This document shows positions 9,286-18,400 of a DNA stretch of 64,000 nucleotides, in pieces. The notes below the pieces were generated by a model. It was not told where the DNA came from and searched no databases. It saw only the letters and a program-made list of their open reading frames with translations. This DNA is from Cohnella pontilimi. Its GTDB lineage: Bacteria; Bacillota; Bacilli; Paenibacillales; Paenibacillaceae. The position numbers were made by a program, and so were the translations under genes. The stretch is taken from the NCBI RefSeq assembly GCF_005049045.1, contig NZ_SUPK01000009.1, positions 62,001 through 126,000 on the forward strand, given 5' to 3'. How positions within the stretch are numbered: position 1 is the stretch's first letter; every line of letters begins with the position of its first letter.

Positions 9286-9996
9286 CTATTCAATCAATCC
9301 GAGCAGCACATATTCGCGAAAAGAGACGATACCGTCCGCCGGCAGGCTGTTGGCTCTTTCAAAAGCTTTAACCGCATGTTCGGTCGAATAGCCGAACTTT
9401 CCGTTGCAGGGACCGTGATAAAAACCGGCGCCTCTCAGCCGGTTCTGGATGAGCATCACGTCCCCGCCCGTATGGCCGCGCAGCAAGCGGCGGGGCAGCT
9501 GGCGCGGTTCTCCGAGCACATGGCCCAAAATGGTCACTTTGGTACCGATTTTCACTCTGTTATACAGTTCTTCTACGTGACGATTAAACATCCTGACGCA
9601 TCCATGGCTTGCATCCGAACCGATCGAACCGGGCCGATTCGTTCCGTGAATGCCGTATATCCCCCAGGGCACGTTTAACCCCATCCACCTTGTACCGAAG
9701 CCCGATCCCCAATTTTTGTACTTGTTGATCACTTTGAAATCTCCGATCGGCGTCGGTGTCTCCGGCTTTCCGAGCGCAATCGGATATTTTTTGATCGGCA
9801 CATTATTTTGATAAAGGGTAAGCGTGTTGGTGCGGGGGTTGATGACAATGGACACATCCGCGCTTTGCGGCGGCTTGCCGGGCTTTCCGAAACGGGTAAA
9901 GGCGCTGGAGAAGCATAAGGCAGAAATGAGACAAACCGTCGCACAGAGCTTCAACAAAGTCTTCATCTTCTTCGCATCGCTATGGGAGCAAGGCAT
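9286..9996 (-). CDS. L,D-transpeptidase (YkuD) with peptidoglycan-binding domain
   Basis: Exported enzyme that forms or modifies peptidoglycan cross-links using an active-site cysteine. 236 residues: a signal-like hydrophobic segment (about 12-32), YkuD domain (about 45-155) with the catalytic stretch IHGTNRPGSIGSDASHGCVR, and a C-terminal peptidoglycan-binding repeat (about 175-235, GDVMLIQNRLRGAGF). The start at 9996 is supported by GGAGG placed inside the last codons of the upstream deacetylase gene, which it overlaps by 17 bases; an inner ATG (9966) gives a more usual signal peptide. Coupling suggests joint wall modification, perhaps in the spore cortex. Confidence 0.9.
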   Translation of the reverse strand: MPCSHSDAKKMKTLLKLCATVCLISALCFSSAFTRFGKPGKPPQSADVSIVINPRTNTLTLYQNNVPIKKYPIALGKPETPTPIGDFKVINKYKNWGSGFGTRWMGLNVPWGIYGIHGTNRPGSIGSDASHGCVRMFNRHVEELYNRVKIGTKVTILGHVLGEPRQLPRRLLRGHTGGDVMLIQNRLRGAGFYHGPCNGKFGYSTEHAVKAFERANSLPADGIVSFREYVLLGLIE

Positions 9997-10717
9997 AAAA
10001 ATCCTCCAGCGGCATGGCGCCGGTCATTATAATTCTGTGCAGTTTCAGCAGCCCCTGGCTTCTCTCGGCATACCCGGGCTCGCCGGTAACGGCATATCGA
10101 TATCCGGCTAGTCTGACCGCCACGACGGAATCTTGGTCATACTTCCCGTAAGGATAGGCAAAAGCGTACGATCGATGGCCGAGCTGGCGGAAAATGGCGT
10201 CGCGGGATTCGACCAACTCGGCTCTCTTTTGAGCGGGGCTTATTTTCGTAAAATCGGGATGAGTCACGGTGTGGGACTGGGTATCGACAGTACCCGAAGC
10301 CTCCATCATACGCAGCTGCTGCCACGTTAAATATCCCGGCTTGCCCATTCTCCCCGTAATCGCAAAAATGGTCGCCTTCATGCCGGTACGCCGCAAGATC
10401 GGATAAGCCGCCGTGAACTGATTGTCATATCCGTCATCCATCGTGATGATGACCGGTTTCGGGGGGAGCGGACGTTGTCCCCAAGCCGCAAGATCGGCGA
10501 AAAACAGCGGGTGATAGCCCCTGTCGCGCAAATGCGCCAATTGCCGCTCGAAACGGGCAGGCAGCACGCTGAGCGGATCTTGCGGGTTGTCGGCCACAGA
10601 ATGGTAAAGGAGAATCGGAATCGCTTCAGCCGGACTTTTGCGTGCAACGTTGTGGGCATGGAATGCGGACGTATAGGCCAGCCATAGGGCGTGTACAATG
10701 ATGATCGCCGTTTTCAT
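9980..10717 (-). CDS. Polysaccharide deacetylase (NodB homology, exported)
   Basis: Carbohydrate esterase family 4 enzyme expected to remove acetyl groups from a cell-wall or surface polymer. 245 residues: N-terminal hydrophobic segment, YHSVADNP motif, metal-binding TMDDGYDNQ with the catalytic Asp, SHTVTHPDF histidines, and AYPYGKYD. The ATG at 10717 is preferred since GGAGG precedes it, though spacing is only one base; ATG 10750 is an alternative. The YHS...DDGYDN layout resembles surface-polymer deacetylases (IcaB/PgaB-like) more than PdaA. It is coupled to the L,D-transpeptidase downstream. Confidence 0.88.
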   Translation of the reverse strand: MKTAIIIVHALWLAYTSAFHAHNVARKSPAEAIPILLYHSVADNPQDPLSVLPARFERQLAHLRDRGYHPLFFADLAAWGQRPLPPKPVIITMDDGYDNQFTAAYPILRRTGMKATIFAITGRMGKPGYLTWQQLRMMEASGTVDTQSHTVTHPDFTKISPAQKRAELVESRDAIFRQLGHRSYAFAYPYGKYDQDSVVAVRLAGYRYAVTGEPGYAERSQGLLKLHRIIMTGAMPLEDFYALLP

Positions 10718-10812
10718 ACCTCCAGTTTGCCCTACTCCGCAGGCGATCATGAGGAGTACTTTCCCTGCGAAGGTGGCAATCTACAAGAGTACTTACTCAA
10801 GGAGGCTGAAAA

Positions 10813-11604
10813 ATGACACAACACAGGAAAATTCTCATTTTTTCGCTGGCCCTTATTTGCTGTCTGATCTGGACAACTCCGGCTTCCGCCGCGGATCCGG
10901 GCAAACCTTACCATTTCGGGTTTAAAAAGAGCAGAGACGGCAAGCTTCCGTCCATCGCCCAGGAAGGTTTTATGGGGGTTCTGCAAAAAAATGAAGCCGT
11001 CTTTTTGGGGAATACGAACCGCAAAGAGCTGTATCTGACGTTCGATAACGGCTACGAGAACGGTTATACCGCCAAAATTCTCGACGTTCTGAGAGATCAT
11101 AAAGTACCCGCCGTGTTTTTTGTCACCGGGCACTTTGTGAAGGATCAGCCGGACTTGCTCAAGCGTATGGCAAAGGAAGGACATTTGATCGGCAACCATT
11201 CCTGGAGCCATCCGGATTTGTCCCAAGTGAACGAGACCCGGATCAAGGAAGAGCTGGAGAAGGTGCGGTTGGAAGTCACCCCATTGACCGGACAGCAGCA
11301 GATGAAATTTCTTCGTCCGCCCAGAGGCATTTTCAGCGACCGGATGTTAAGAGTTTCGCACCAGCTTGGTTACACGTCCGTCTTTTGGTCCATTGCCTAT
11401 AAAGATTGGGACATCAAGCATCAAAAAGGGGCGGCTTTCGCCTATCAAAACGTGATGAACCAGCTTCACCCCGGCGCCGTCATTCTGCTGCACTCCGTGT
11501 CGAGCGACAACGCCCAGGCTTTAGGTACCATCATCGAGGACGCCCGGAAAAAGGGTTATGTATTTAAACGGCTTGACCAGCTGCAAAGCAAAACGTACCG
11601 GTAG
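10813..11604 (+). CDS. pdaA: N-acetylmuramic acid deacetylase PdaA (muramic-delta-lactam)
   Basis: Makes muramic-delta-lactam in the spore cortex by deacetylating N-acetylmuramic acid; cortex lytic enzymes need this during germination. 263 residues, the same length as B. subtilis PdaA. Seen: signal peptide (about 1-27, ending ASAA), TFDNGYENGYT metal motif (N replacing the second D, as in the PdaA group), GNHSWSHPDL, RPPRG, and a late LLHSVSSDN. AAGGAGG lies upstream of the ATG. It points toward gerE and probably has its own promoter in the 95-base gap from the divergent deacetylase gene. Confidence 0.92.
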   Translation: MTQHRKILIFSLALICCLIWTTPASAADPGKPYHFGFKKSRDGKLPSIAQEGFMGVLQKNEAVFLGNTNRKELYLTFDNGYENGYTAKILDVLRDHKVPAVFFVTGHFVKDQPDLLKRMAKEGHLIGNHSWSHPDLSQVNETRIKEELEKVRLEVTPLTGQQQMKFLRPPRGIFSDRMLRVSHQLGYTSVFWSIAYKDWDIKHQKGAAFAYQNVMNQLHPGAVILLHSVSSDNAQALGTIIEDARKKGYVFKRLDQLQSKTYR

Positions 11605-11639
11605 CGGGCGAGCATGCATGATCATGCCTCAACACCACA

Positions 11640-11661
11640 AAAGAGCGGTCTCCCGCTCTTT
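11640..11661. terminator. Hairpin between pdaA and gerE
   Basis: Nine-bp inverted repeat (AAAGAGCGG / CCGCTCTTT) with a TCTC loop, between two convergent genes. The U-tract is short on both strands, so it may be a weak bidirectional terminator. Confidence 0.5.
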
Positions 11662-11754
11662 GCGCAACGCTCAAAAACCCCCCTCCCCGCTTCTTTAGAA
11701 AAGCAGCGAAAAAGAAGGCCTGAGTCGCTCATTCGTCGACATCGTGGTGTCTGT

Positions 11755-11979
11755 TCAGATCTTTAATTCCCCGAGCTTGATTAGCTCGACAACCGCTTGC
11801 GAACGACCTTTGACGTTTAACTTTTGCATCACATTGGAAATGTGGTTGCGGACCGTTTTCTCGCTAATAAACAATTGCTGGGCAATGTCGCGAGTCGTCT
11901 TGTCCTGCACAAGCAGTTCGAACACTTCGCGTTCCCGATTTGTCAGAAGGAATTTGCTTTTGTGGTCGCTGCCTTTCAA
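11755..11979 (-). CDS. gerE: Spore maturation transcription factor GerE
   Basis: LuxR-family DNA-binding protein that switches late mother-cell genes on or off after sigma-K becomes active, including many coat and spore-surface genes. 74 residues, the same length as in B. subtilis, and almost only an HTH: LTNREREVFELLVQDKTT, then IAQQLFISEKTVRNHISN. There is no receiver domain. The start is TTG at 11979, preceded by AAGGAGGGG. A very good sigma-K promoter lies about 65 bases upstream. The gene stands alone between pdaA and the yhcN-like gene. Confidence 0.95.
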   Translation of the reverse strand: MKGSDHKSKFLLTNREREVFELLVQDKTTRDIAQQLFISEKTVRNHISNVMQKLNVKGRSQAVVELIKLGELKI

Positions 11980-12042
11980 CGTGTGTCACCCCTCCTTGCC
12001 CGGGAATGGATTGAATACAAGGGATAGGGATACAGTCAACTT

Positions 12043-12070
12043 TATCATATGAACGGGTTTTTGCTATGGT
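12043..12070 (-). promoter_or_regulatory. Sigma-K promoter of gerE
   Basis: On the minus strand, ACC, exactly 16 bases, then CATATGATA. This fits the sigma-K consensus (AC, 16 bases, CATANNNTA) fully at -10 and -35. gerE is a known sigma-K gene in B. subtilis. It is a useful in-window reference for other CATANNNTA elements. Confidence 0.75.
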
Positions 12071-12116
12071 GCGGTACGACGGGATAAATGGGCCGCGAAA
12101 CAACAAGAGACGCAAA

Positions 12117-12158
12117 CAAAAAAAGTCCCGAGAGAACTTCGTCTCCCTCAGGACTTGG
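12117..12158 (-). terminator. Intrinsic terminator of the yhcN-like gene
   Basis: Inverted repeat AGTCCTGAGGGAGA / TCTCTCGGGACT followed on the minus strand by seven T residues, 26 bases past the stop codon. Confidence 0.85.
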
Positions 12159-12183
12159 CGTCGACAATCGATCGTATATTCCG

Positions 12184-12870
12184 TTACCGTCCGCCGCTTC
12201 CGGCCGCTCCCGCACCCAGCCTCCCGGTTTCTCCGCTGATTACACTATCCGGACTACGGGTGAGAGAAGGGAAGATCCGCTCCACCATGGCGTTAAACTC
12301 CATCAAATATCGCTGGACGGAGCTTCCTTGACTCACGGCGGCGGCATACCGGTTCATCCGCCCCACAAACTCGGGGTTTGAAGACACGTACACATTTTGA
12401 ACGGTAGGCGACATGGCACGCACGTTGTCCGCGATTTTGTCGTGGAGCGTCCTCTGGCCAGAGTCTGCGGTGCGTTGATCTTCCATAACCGCGACATATG
12501 CGTTGCGATCGGTCACGATGACGTTAGCCGACTTCACTCCCGGTATCGTCTGTAAATGGGCCGCGATTCGATCGCTCCATTCCAGGTGATGATTTCCATG
12601 AACGCCGGTAACAAAGTTCTCCACCCTCGCGTCACCGTTCCGTCGGTTCATTTCCATGGCGCCGTCGTCGGCGAATCGTCTGCGGGTCGGCCCGCCGTAG
12701 GAGTGCACGCCGTTAATGGTAAGACCGTTCTTGTTGTAAGCATTCTGGTCGTTCTTGTAATAAGGGCGGATATTTTTTTGCCCGACGTCGCCCGTATGAT
12801 CGTCCACGCACCCGGCCATGCCCAGTGCCGCAGACAGCAACAGCGCCGAAGCCGTCAACGCTTTGCGCAT
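12184..12870 (-). CDS. YhcN/YlaJ-family sporulation lipoprotein
   Basis: 228 residues with a lipoprotein signal peptide ending in the lipobox L-G-M-A-G-C (Cys near residue 21), so it should be attached to a membrane by a lipid. The mature part has an Asn/Tyr-rich stretch followed by a YhcN/YlaJ-type domain: HLQTIPGVKSANVIVTD, NAYVAV and NVYVSSNPEFVGRMN. Family members occur in the inner membrane of spores and help germination or outgrowth. GAGAGGGGG lies upstream of the ATG. The C-terminal tail after about residue 205 is Gly/Ala-rich and low in complexity. Exact role is unknown. Confidence 0.85.
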   Translation of the reverse strand: MRKALTASALLLSAALGMAGCVDDHTGDVGQKNIRPYYKNDQNAYNKNGLTINGVHSYGGPTRRRFADDGAMEMNRRNGDARVENFVTGVHGNHHLEWSDRIAAHLQTIPGVKSANVIVTDRNAYVAVMEDQRTADSGQRTLHDKIADNVRAMSPTVQNVYVSSNPEFVGRMNRYAAAVSQGSSVQRYLMEFNAMVERIFPSLTRSPDSVISGETGRLGAGAAGSGGR

Positions 12871-12986
12871 CGAATGCCCCCTCTCGTTAGAGATCGACGG
12901 TCTCAGCCAAGACTTAGGATGTGCGCAGGCCTTTGCAGCTATTCCACTTGCGGTTTGGGTATTGTTGTTGTACGATGGAAATAGAC

Positions 12987-13003
12987 TTAATACCAGGTAC
13001 TAA
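12987..13003 (+). promoter_or_regulatory. FapR-type operator upstream of fabH
   Basis: TTAATACCAGGTACTAA is a 17-base near-palindrome matching the known FapR site (TTAGTACC..GGTACTAA) with one change (A for G at position 4). It overlaps a weak sigma-A-like -10 (TAATAC, 17 bases after TTGTTG) and lies 36 bases before the fabH start, so binding would block transcription and malonyl-CoA would release it. Confidence 0.8.
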
Positions 13004-13038
13004 TACCAAGTGATATAAAAGAAAGCGAGGGACCGGTC

Positions 13039-14043
13039 ATGTCCATTACTCACCCGATTTCCGGATTCCAGTCGAAGGCGGCCATCACCGCGATCGGCAG
13101 CTACGTGCCCGATGGCGTCATTACGAACGGCGATCTTGAAAAACTCGTCGACACCGATCACGAGTGGATCGTGCGGCGTACCGGTATCGTGACCCGTCAC
13201 CGGGCCGCGCCGGATCAGTTTACGAGCCATTTGGCCGTTGCCGCGGTCCAGGATTTGCTAAACCGTTATCCGACGCCGGCCGCCGACATCGATGCCGTTA
13301 TTGTGGCCACAACGACGCCTGATATGCCGTTTCCCTCCGTGGCCTCCCAGGTGCAGCGGGCGTTCGGCATGACGCGCGCGCTCGCGGTAGACGTCAACGC
13401 CGCATGCGCCGGCTTCGTGACCGGCCTGCAGATGGCCAACGGCCTTCTGATGACCGGGGCATACCGTAAAGTGCTGGTAATCGGCGCCGAGACGCTGACC
13501 AAAATTACTGATTACTCGGACCGAGCCACGTGCATCCTATTCGGTGACGGAGCGGGAGCCGTTTTGGTAGAAGCCGCCGAACAGGGCGAATTCCTCTCGT
13601 CCTTCGCCACGACGGACGGAGCGGGCGGCAATCAGGTCTATGTTACGGGACTCGCCGATGTTTGGAACGGCCTTCCGCTCGAAGGTGACGGAAAACTGGT
13701 ACAGAACGGCCGGGAAGTGTATAAATGGGCGGTGTCTACGATCCCGGACGGCGTTCGGAAGCTGACATCCGACGCCGGTTATACGCCGCAGGAGCTGGAC
13801 TGGTTCGTACCGCACAGCGCGAACCTGCGGATGATCGAAGCGATCTGCGAGCGCCTGGAGCTGCCGGCGGACAAATCGCTGGAAAGCGTCGTGGACAATG
13901 GCAATACGTCGGCCGCCTCGATCCCGCTCGCGCTGGATGCCGGCGTCCGGAACGGCAAGCTGAAGCCGGGCCAACTGGTCGCGCTGTTCGGTTTCGGCTC
14001 CGGCTTGACGCAGGCCGGATTGCTGGTACGCTGGACCGCATGA
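13039..14043 (+). CDS. fabH: Beta-ketoacyl-ACP synthase III (FabH)
   Basis: Starts fatty acid chains by condensing an acyl-CoA with malonyl-ACP; Bacillales forms prefer branched primers. 334 residues. The Cys-His-Asn triad is visible: VNAACAGF near residue 119, VPHSANLRM near 260, and VDNGNTSAASIP near 290. GFGSGLTQAGLLV at the end is the family signature. The start at 13039 has GCGAGGG upstream. The gene is monocistronic by spacing, sits behind a FapR operator, and lacks the fabF neighbour seen in B. subtilis, so it may be an extra paralogue like fabHB (yhfB). Confidence 0.94.
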   Translation: MSITHPISGFQSKAAITAIGSYVPDGVITNGDLEKLVDTDHEWIVRRTGIVTRHRAAPDQFTSHLAVAAVQDLLNRYPTPAADIDAVIVATTTPDMPFPSVASQVQRAFGMTRALAVDVNAACAGFVTGLQMANGLLMTGAYRKVLVIGAETLTKITDYSDRATCILFGDGAGAVLVEAAEQGEFLSSFATTDGAGGNQVYVTGLADVWNGLPLEGDGKLVQNGREVYKWAVSTIPDGVRKLTSDAGYTPQELDWFVPHSANLRMIEAICERLELPADKSLESVVDNGNTSAASIPLALDAGVRNGKLKPGQLVALFGFGSGLTQAGLLVRWTA

Positions 14044-14193
14044 ACGGTTCAATTGTAAATCACAAACAGGAATTGGGAGCCCATCTTGGACTCTCTTTTT
14101 CTTTGTTTTGCATACTTGTAAACTTTCCTATTGCCCGTTCCAGGCGGAAGCGTTATGGTAAGGGCTGAGTCTGTCTGGAGGAGAGGGTAAGTT

Positions 14194-15396
14194 TTGTTTT
14201 CCGCTTTGCCGAATTCCGCTGAAGTTACACCTCGTTACCGTTTTATCAGCTTGGTGCTTGTGATCGTCGTCGCGGGCATGAGCCAAGGCCTGCTGCTGCC
14301 GCTGTTATCGATTTTGCTGGAGCGCTCGGGCGTCTCTTCGGATATGAACGGAATCAATTCCGCTGCCTTATATATCGGGGTTTTCTGCACGATGTTTTTC
14401 GTAGAAAAGCCGGTCGTCCGATTCGGGTATAGACCCGTCATCGTCGCCGGCTTACTCATAGTCACGATGTCTATGCTCATGTTTCCGTTAACCGATTCGC
14501 TTGCGGTGTGGTTCGTGCTGCGGCTGCTGATCGGAGTGGGCGACAGTTCGCTGCACTTCGCCACGCAATTATGGATCGTGAGTACAAGTCCGTCCGAAAG
14601 CCGTGGACGGTACATTTCGTTGTACGGCATGTCGTACGGACTCGGCTTCAGCCTCGGACCGCTTGGCATTAATTTGCTGCCGTTCGGCGAGGCGGCGCCA
14701 TTCCTAGTGAACGGTTTGCTGTTTGCCATTGTGCTTCTGCTCGTGCTGCGTATCCCGAACCAAATGCCGGAGCGCGCCTCGAAAGGCGAATCCACAGAAA
14801 ACCGTTTTGTCCGAACCTACCGGATCGCTTGGTTCTGTCTCATCCCCAGCTTGCTGTACGGCCTGATGGAAGCGTCCATGAACAGCAGCTTTCCATTGTA
14901 CGGGCTGCGCATTGCGCTCGATCAGGCCTCCATCTCGCTGCTGCTGCTCACTTTCGGCATTGGCAGTCTGATTCTGCAGTTACCTCTGGGCGTATGGAGC
15001 GACAAAATCGGGCGAAAGCCGGTTTTGATGGGCTGCGCTGCGGCCGGTTCCGCGCTGTTCTTCGCGATTCCGGCCGCCGGCAACAATCTATGGCTGCTCG
15101 TTCCGATTTTCGCCGCAGCCGGCGGTTTCATCGGCTCCTTCTACTCGCTGGGCTTAGCCTATGCCGCCGACATTATGCCGCGGCCCATTCTGCCTGCCGC
15201 CAACGTGATCGCGTCCATCCATTTCAGCATCGGAAGCGTCCTCGGCCCGAGCCTCGGCGGGTATGGGATCCGCTACGTTTCCATCCACAGCATTTTTTTG
15301 TGTCTCGGGAGCGCATTTTTGATCTTCACGTTGTCGGGTTTCTTGTTTAGGAGAAAAAGAGCGGTTGGTGAAGAGCCAATTGTCTTGCACGGTTGA
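14194..15396 (+). CDS. Major facilitator superfamily transporter
   Basis: 400-residue, 12-helix membrane transporter of the MFS. Seen: motif-A-like GVWSDKIGRKPVLMG between helices 8 and 9, a loop with SPSESRGRYISLYGMSYG in the N-half, and a long central loop around residues 195-210. The start is TTG at 14194, with GGAGGAGAGGG 5-10 bases upstream. Substrate cannot be deduced; the general sequence looks like drug or metabolite exporters of the YfkF or quinolone-resistance type. It ends 16 bases from the convergent PKD-protein gene. The 150-base gap behind fabH holds no clear terminator. Confidence 0.85.
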   Translation: MFSALPNSAEVTPRYRFISLVLVIVVAGMSQGLLLPLLSILLERSGVSSDMNGINSAALYIGVFCTMFFVEKPVVRFGYRPVIVAGLLIVTMSMLMFPLTDSLAVWFVLRLLIGVGDSSLHFATQLWIVSTSPSESRGRYISLYGMSYGLGFSLGPLGINLLPFGEAAPFLVNGLLFAIVLLLVLRIPNQMPERASKGESTENRFVRTYRIAWFCLIPSLLYGLMEASMNSSFPLYGLRIALDQASISLLLLTFGIGSLILQLPLGVWSDKIGRKPVLMGCAAAGSALFFAIPAAGNNLWLLVPIFAAAGGFIGSFYSLGLAYAADIMPRPILPAANVIASIHFSIGSVLGPSLGGYGIRYVSIHSIFLCLGSAFLIFTLSGFLFRRKRAVGEEPIVLHG

Positions 15397-15411
15397 AGAG
15401 CTGCTCCCCTT

Positions 15412-18400
15412 CTATTGCACGCGATGTACTTGCACGTAATCGTCGATATTATCTCGCAGCCGGATCGTCACGGTGGAGGTCTTGACCACCCCGTTGCTGT
15501 AGGTCACAGTGAACACGAAGGAATAGGCGCCTTCCGGCAATTCGTTCAGCGGGCCGCCGGCGTCTCCCGAGCCAAGGACGCCTTTCCAAAGCGGCGAGGC
15601 CGGCACTGCGCTCAATGCTTTGCGAAGCTGCGGCGTTGCCGCGGCCACTACAGAGACCGGCTTTGTCCAGGAAGTACCGGATTCCGTCACGGTTGCTTCC
15701 AGCACGAATGCTTCCCCGGCCCAAAACCAATCCGCCGGACGCTGCGCATCGGGATGTTTCTCGTTGTAGCGGAGCCGGTTCGCCTCCCATGCCTCGGTAT
15801 GTTTCACCACTCCCTGAATCCCTAACGCTCTTACCATGAAGGTTCTGGTCCGCGTCACGGCTGGCGCTTTGCCGTCGCTGATCGTTTGCTTCACCGTCCA
15901 CGTACCCACGGCGACGGTTCCTGTCGGTAGCGCCATATCCGGCCCCGTTGCCGCATAAGGATAGGCCACGGTTGCGCTGTCATCCAGCCTCTTCGTTCCC
16001 GAAGGATCGAAAACCTCATATCGGACCACCAGGGAATCGCGTTCCGCATCGGCCAAGTTCAAAGACCGGATATGCGCCGTGTCCCCTTCGAAAATCGGCA
16101 TCGAAGCGTCTTTCCCATCATAAGTGAACACGGTGAAATCACCTGTCGGTGCTGTGTTGTTCACGATTTTTACGCTCATAGTCTTGATCTCGACGTTCCC
16201 ATTCGGCGTGCGTGCCGTCCATTCGAACGTGTATACCCCGTCCGCGATCGGTTTCTGCGGCGTGAACGAGACACTCCATTCCTTGCTGCCCGTACCGGCG
16301 GTGGAAGTTACGGTCCCGCTCAGCGTCAGCGACTTTTGAAACGGCTGCCCTTTAAAAGCGATCACCGTCACCTGATGGGCATACTCCGTAGTCGTTGCGG
16401 CGACCGTCATCGGTTGTCCGACGGTAGCCGTGTCCGACACACCATAGGAGGTACGGATCTCCGGCGTTAATTGAATGGGCGTCAAGACTTTCACTGGAAA
16501 ATCGAGATTCGCTTTCGTGCCGTTGGCCGCATTGGCTTGAATTCGGTAGATATAAGAGCCGTCCGGCGTGGTGGCCGGAATACCGGTGTTCACATCGCTC
16601 CATTCGATGTCGCTGCCGCTTTTCGTACCCGTGTAATAGGGAACGACTTTTCGGATGTAATTACCGGAGACCGACATCAGCAGCTCCAAATTCACCGAGG
16701 AAGGATAGCGCGTCCACAGCTTGTGGGCCACTAAATTTTCTCCCGCGGGAACCCCTCCAGCGAGCGTGAACGCGCCGTCTTCCGCCTTCAAGTTCCCTTT
16801 CAGCTGCGGCGGCGGTGCAGGTGAAAGCGTGAAGGTCATCACAAACGGATCGGACCATACGCCTTCGATATCCTTGACCGTGTACTCCAGGCGGTATGAG
16901 CCTGGAGCGAGCTCGTCCGGAATGCGATAATACCATTCCCCGCTGAATTGATAGCGAATTTTTCTCTCCACAATTCCCTTGTTTACCGGGTCGCTTACGT
17001 TATGGTCGAGGTCATAAGATTTGTCCACCCACGTTGTCCGATAACAGCTGCAATTCACGTCATAGGTCCAGTCGAGTTCCGCTTCCGCAATGGGCTTGCG
17101 ATGGACCCGCACGATCGTTTCTGCATCGTTCGAGTAATAACTGTACTTGGCAAATTTCGGGTCCGTGCTCGGTTGGTCTTTTACCCTCCGGAAAATACGG
17201 TATTCGCCGGGAAACGCAAAACTGGTTTTCAGCGATTCGGCGGTATATTTCGTCGGGTCAAAAGCGGTAAGGGCGAACGACGCATGCCCGGTCGGATTGT
17301 CGTAAAAATGCTCGTCGTGAACGTATTGCATTTGCTGTAGAACAATCGGATCCAATTCCGGATCCGTTTCCTCGGTCAGCAGGTTGAACGTTTCGTTCAC
17401 AAGCACAGTTTGTGCAGCGGTTGCCGCAAACTGCGAAGAAATCGTGTCGATCACGCTTTGTGTCAATTCCTCGATCGGCTGCCCTTTATTTTCAATGAAG
17501 TCGGCCGGCGAGGATTGACCGGTTATTGGCGGTGATCCGACGAGAATGATTTTAGCATCGGATATCCCCTTCACCCTGTTGAAATCCGGAAGTTCATTGA
17601 TGATGTTGTCGGAGATGTAGATGATATATTTTTGCGAAGTTGTGCGGGTAAACGGATTGGTGAACGGCTGCCGGATGTCTTTATAGAGGGTGCCCGTATA
17701 ATAGCCGTAATAGTTCGGTACCCAGCGCCAGTCGTAAACGTGGTAAGTTTCCGTCCAAGTTTTGGTCACCGTTCCGGAGTAAGTGTAGTATCGCACCCAG
17801 TTGAAGCCGAGATAGTTCCCCTTACTGTCATATACGCCTTGTGAACTGTAGTCGTAAGAGCTCTGTGAAAGAGTGCCCGAATAACCGCCACTGCTGTAAT
17901 ACACGGAGCTAGGGCATTTGGCCGTTTCGGGAGAGCTGCCTGCGGCAACAAAACCGCTCGACGAACAGGAGCTCGTAGCGCCGTGCGAGTCGGACATCGG
18001 CTTTGTCGCATCGTATCCGAAGTCTACATTTGTGCCATTGTCCGTCACACTTTGCCGATCCAGCGTTCCGCAATATCCGCCGCTGCTGCACCAATAGTAT
18101 TTTGCCGGCGGATAGGATTGACCCGTGTTGTAAGTCGTGGATCCCGGTTGTGAGTAGGTGTAGGTGTGCATGTCCCATACATTGACCTGCGGATCCGCTC
18201 CCTCTCTCCGCAGCCCATTATTGATGGTGACCGTGCTGCTCTTAAGATAGTCAATCTTGCTTTGGGCAAGATTTTTGTCGGCCATGAAATACGCATCGAT
18301 CTGCGGCCGGACAGCCGGAATATCTGTATAGATGTCATTGTATGGGATGTAGTTGTCCACGATGAACTCAAACTGCTTGGTGGTGCGCCTTTTATCCGCT

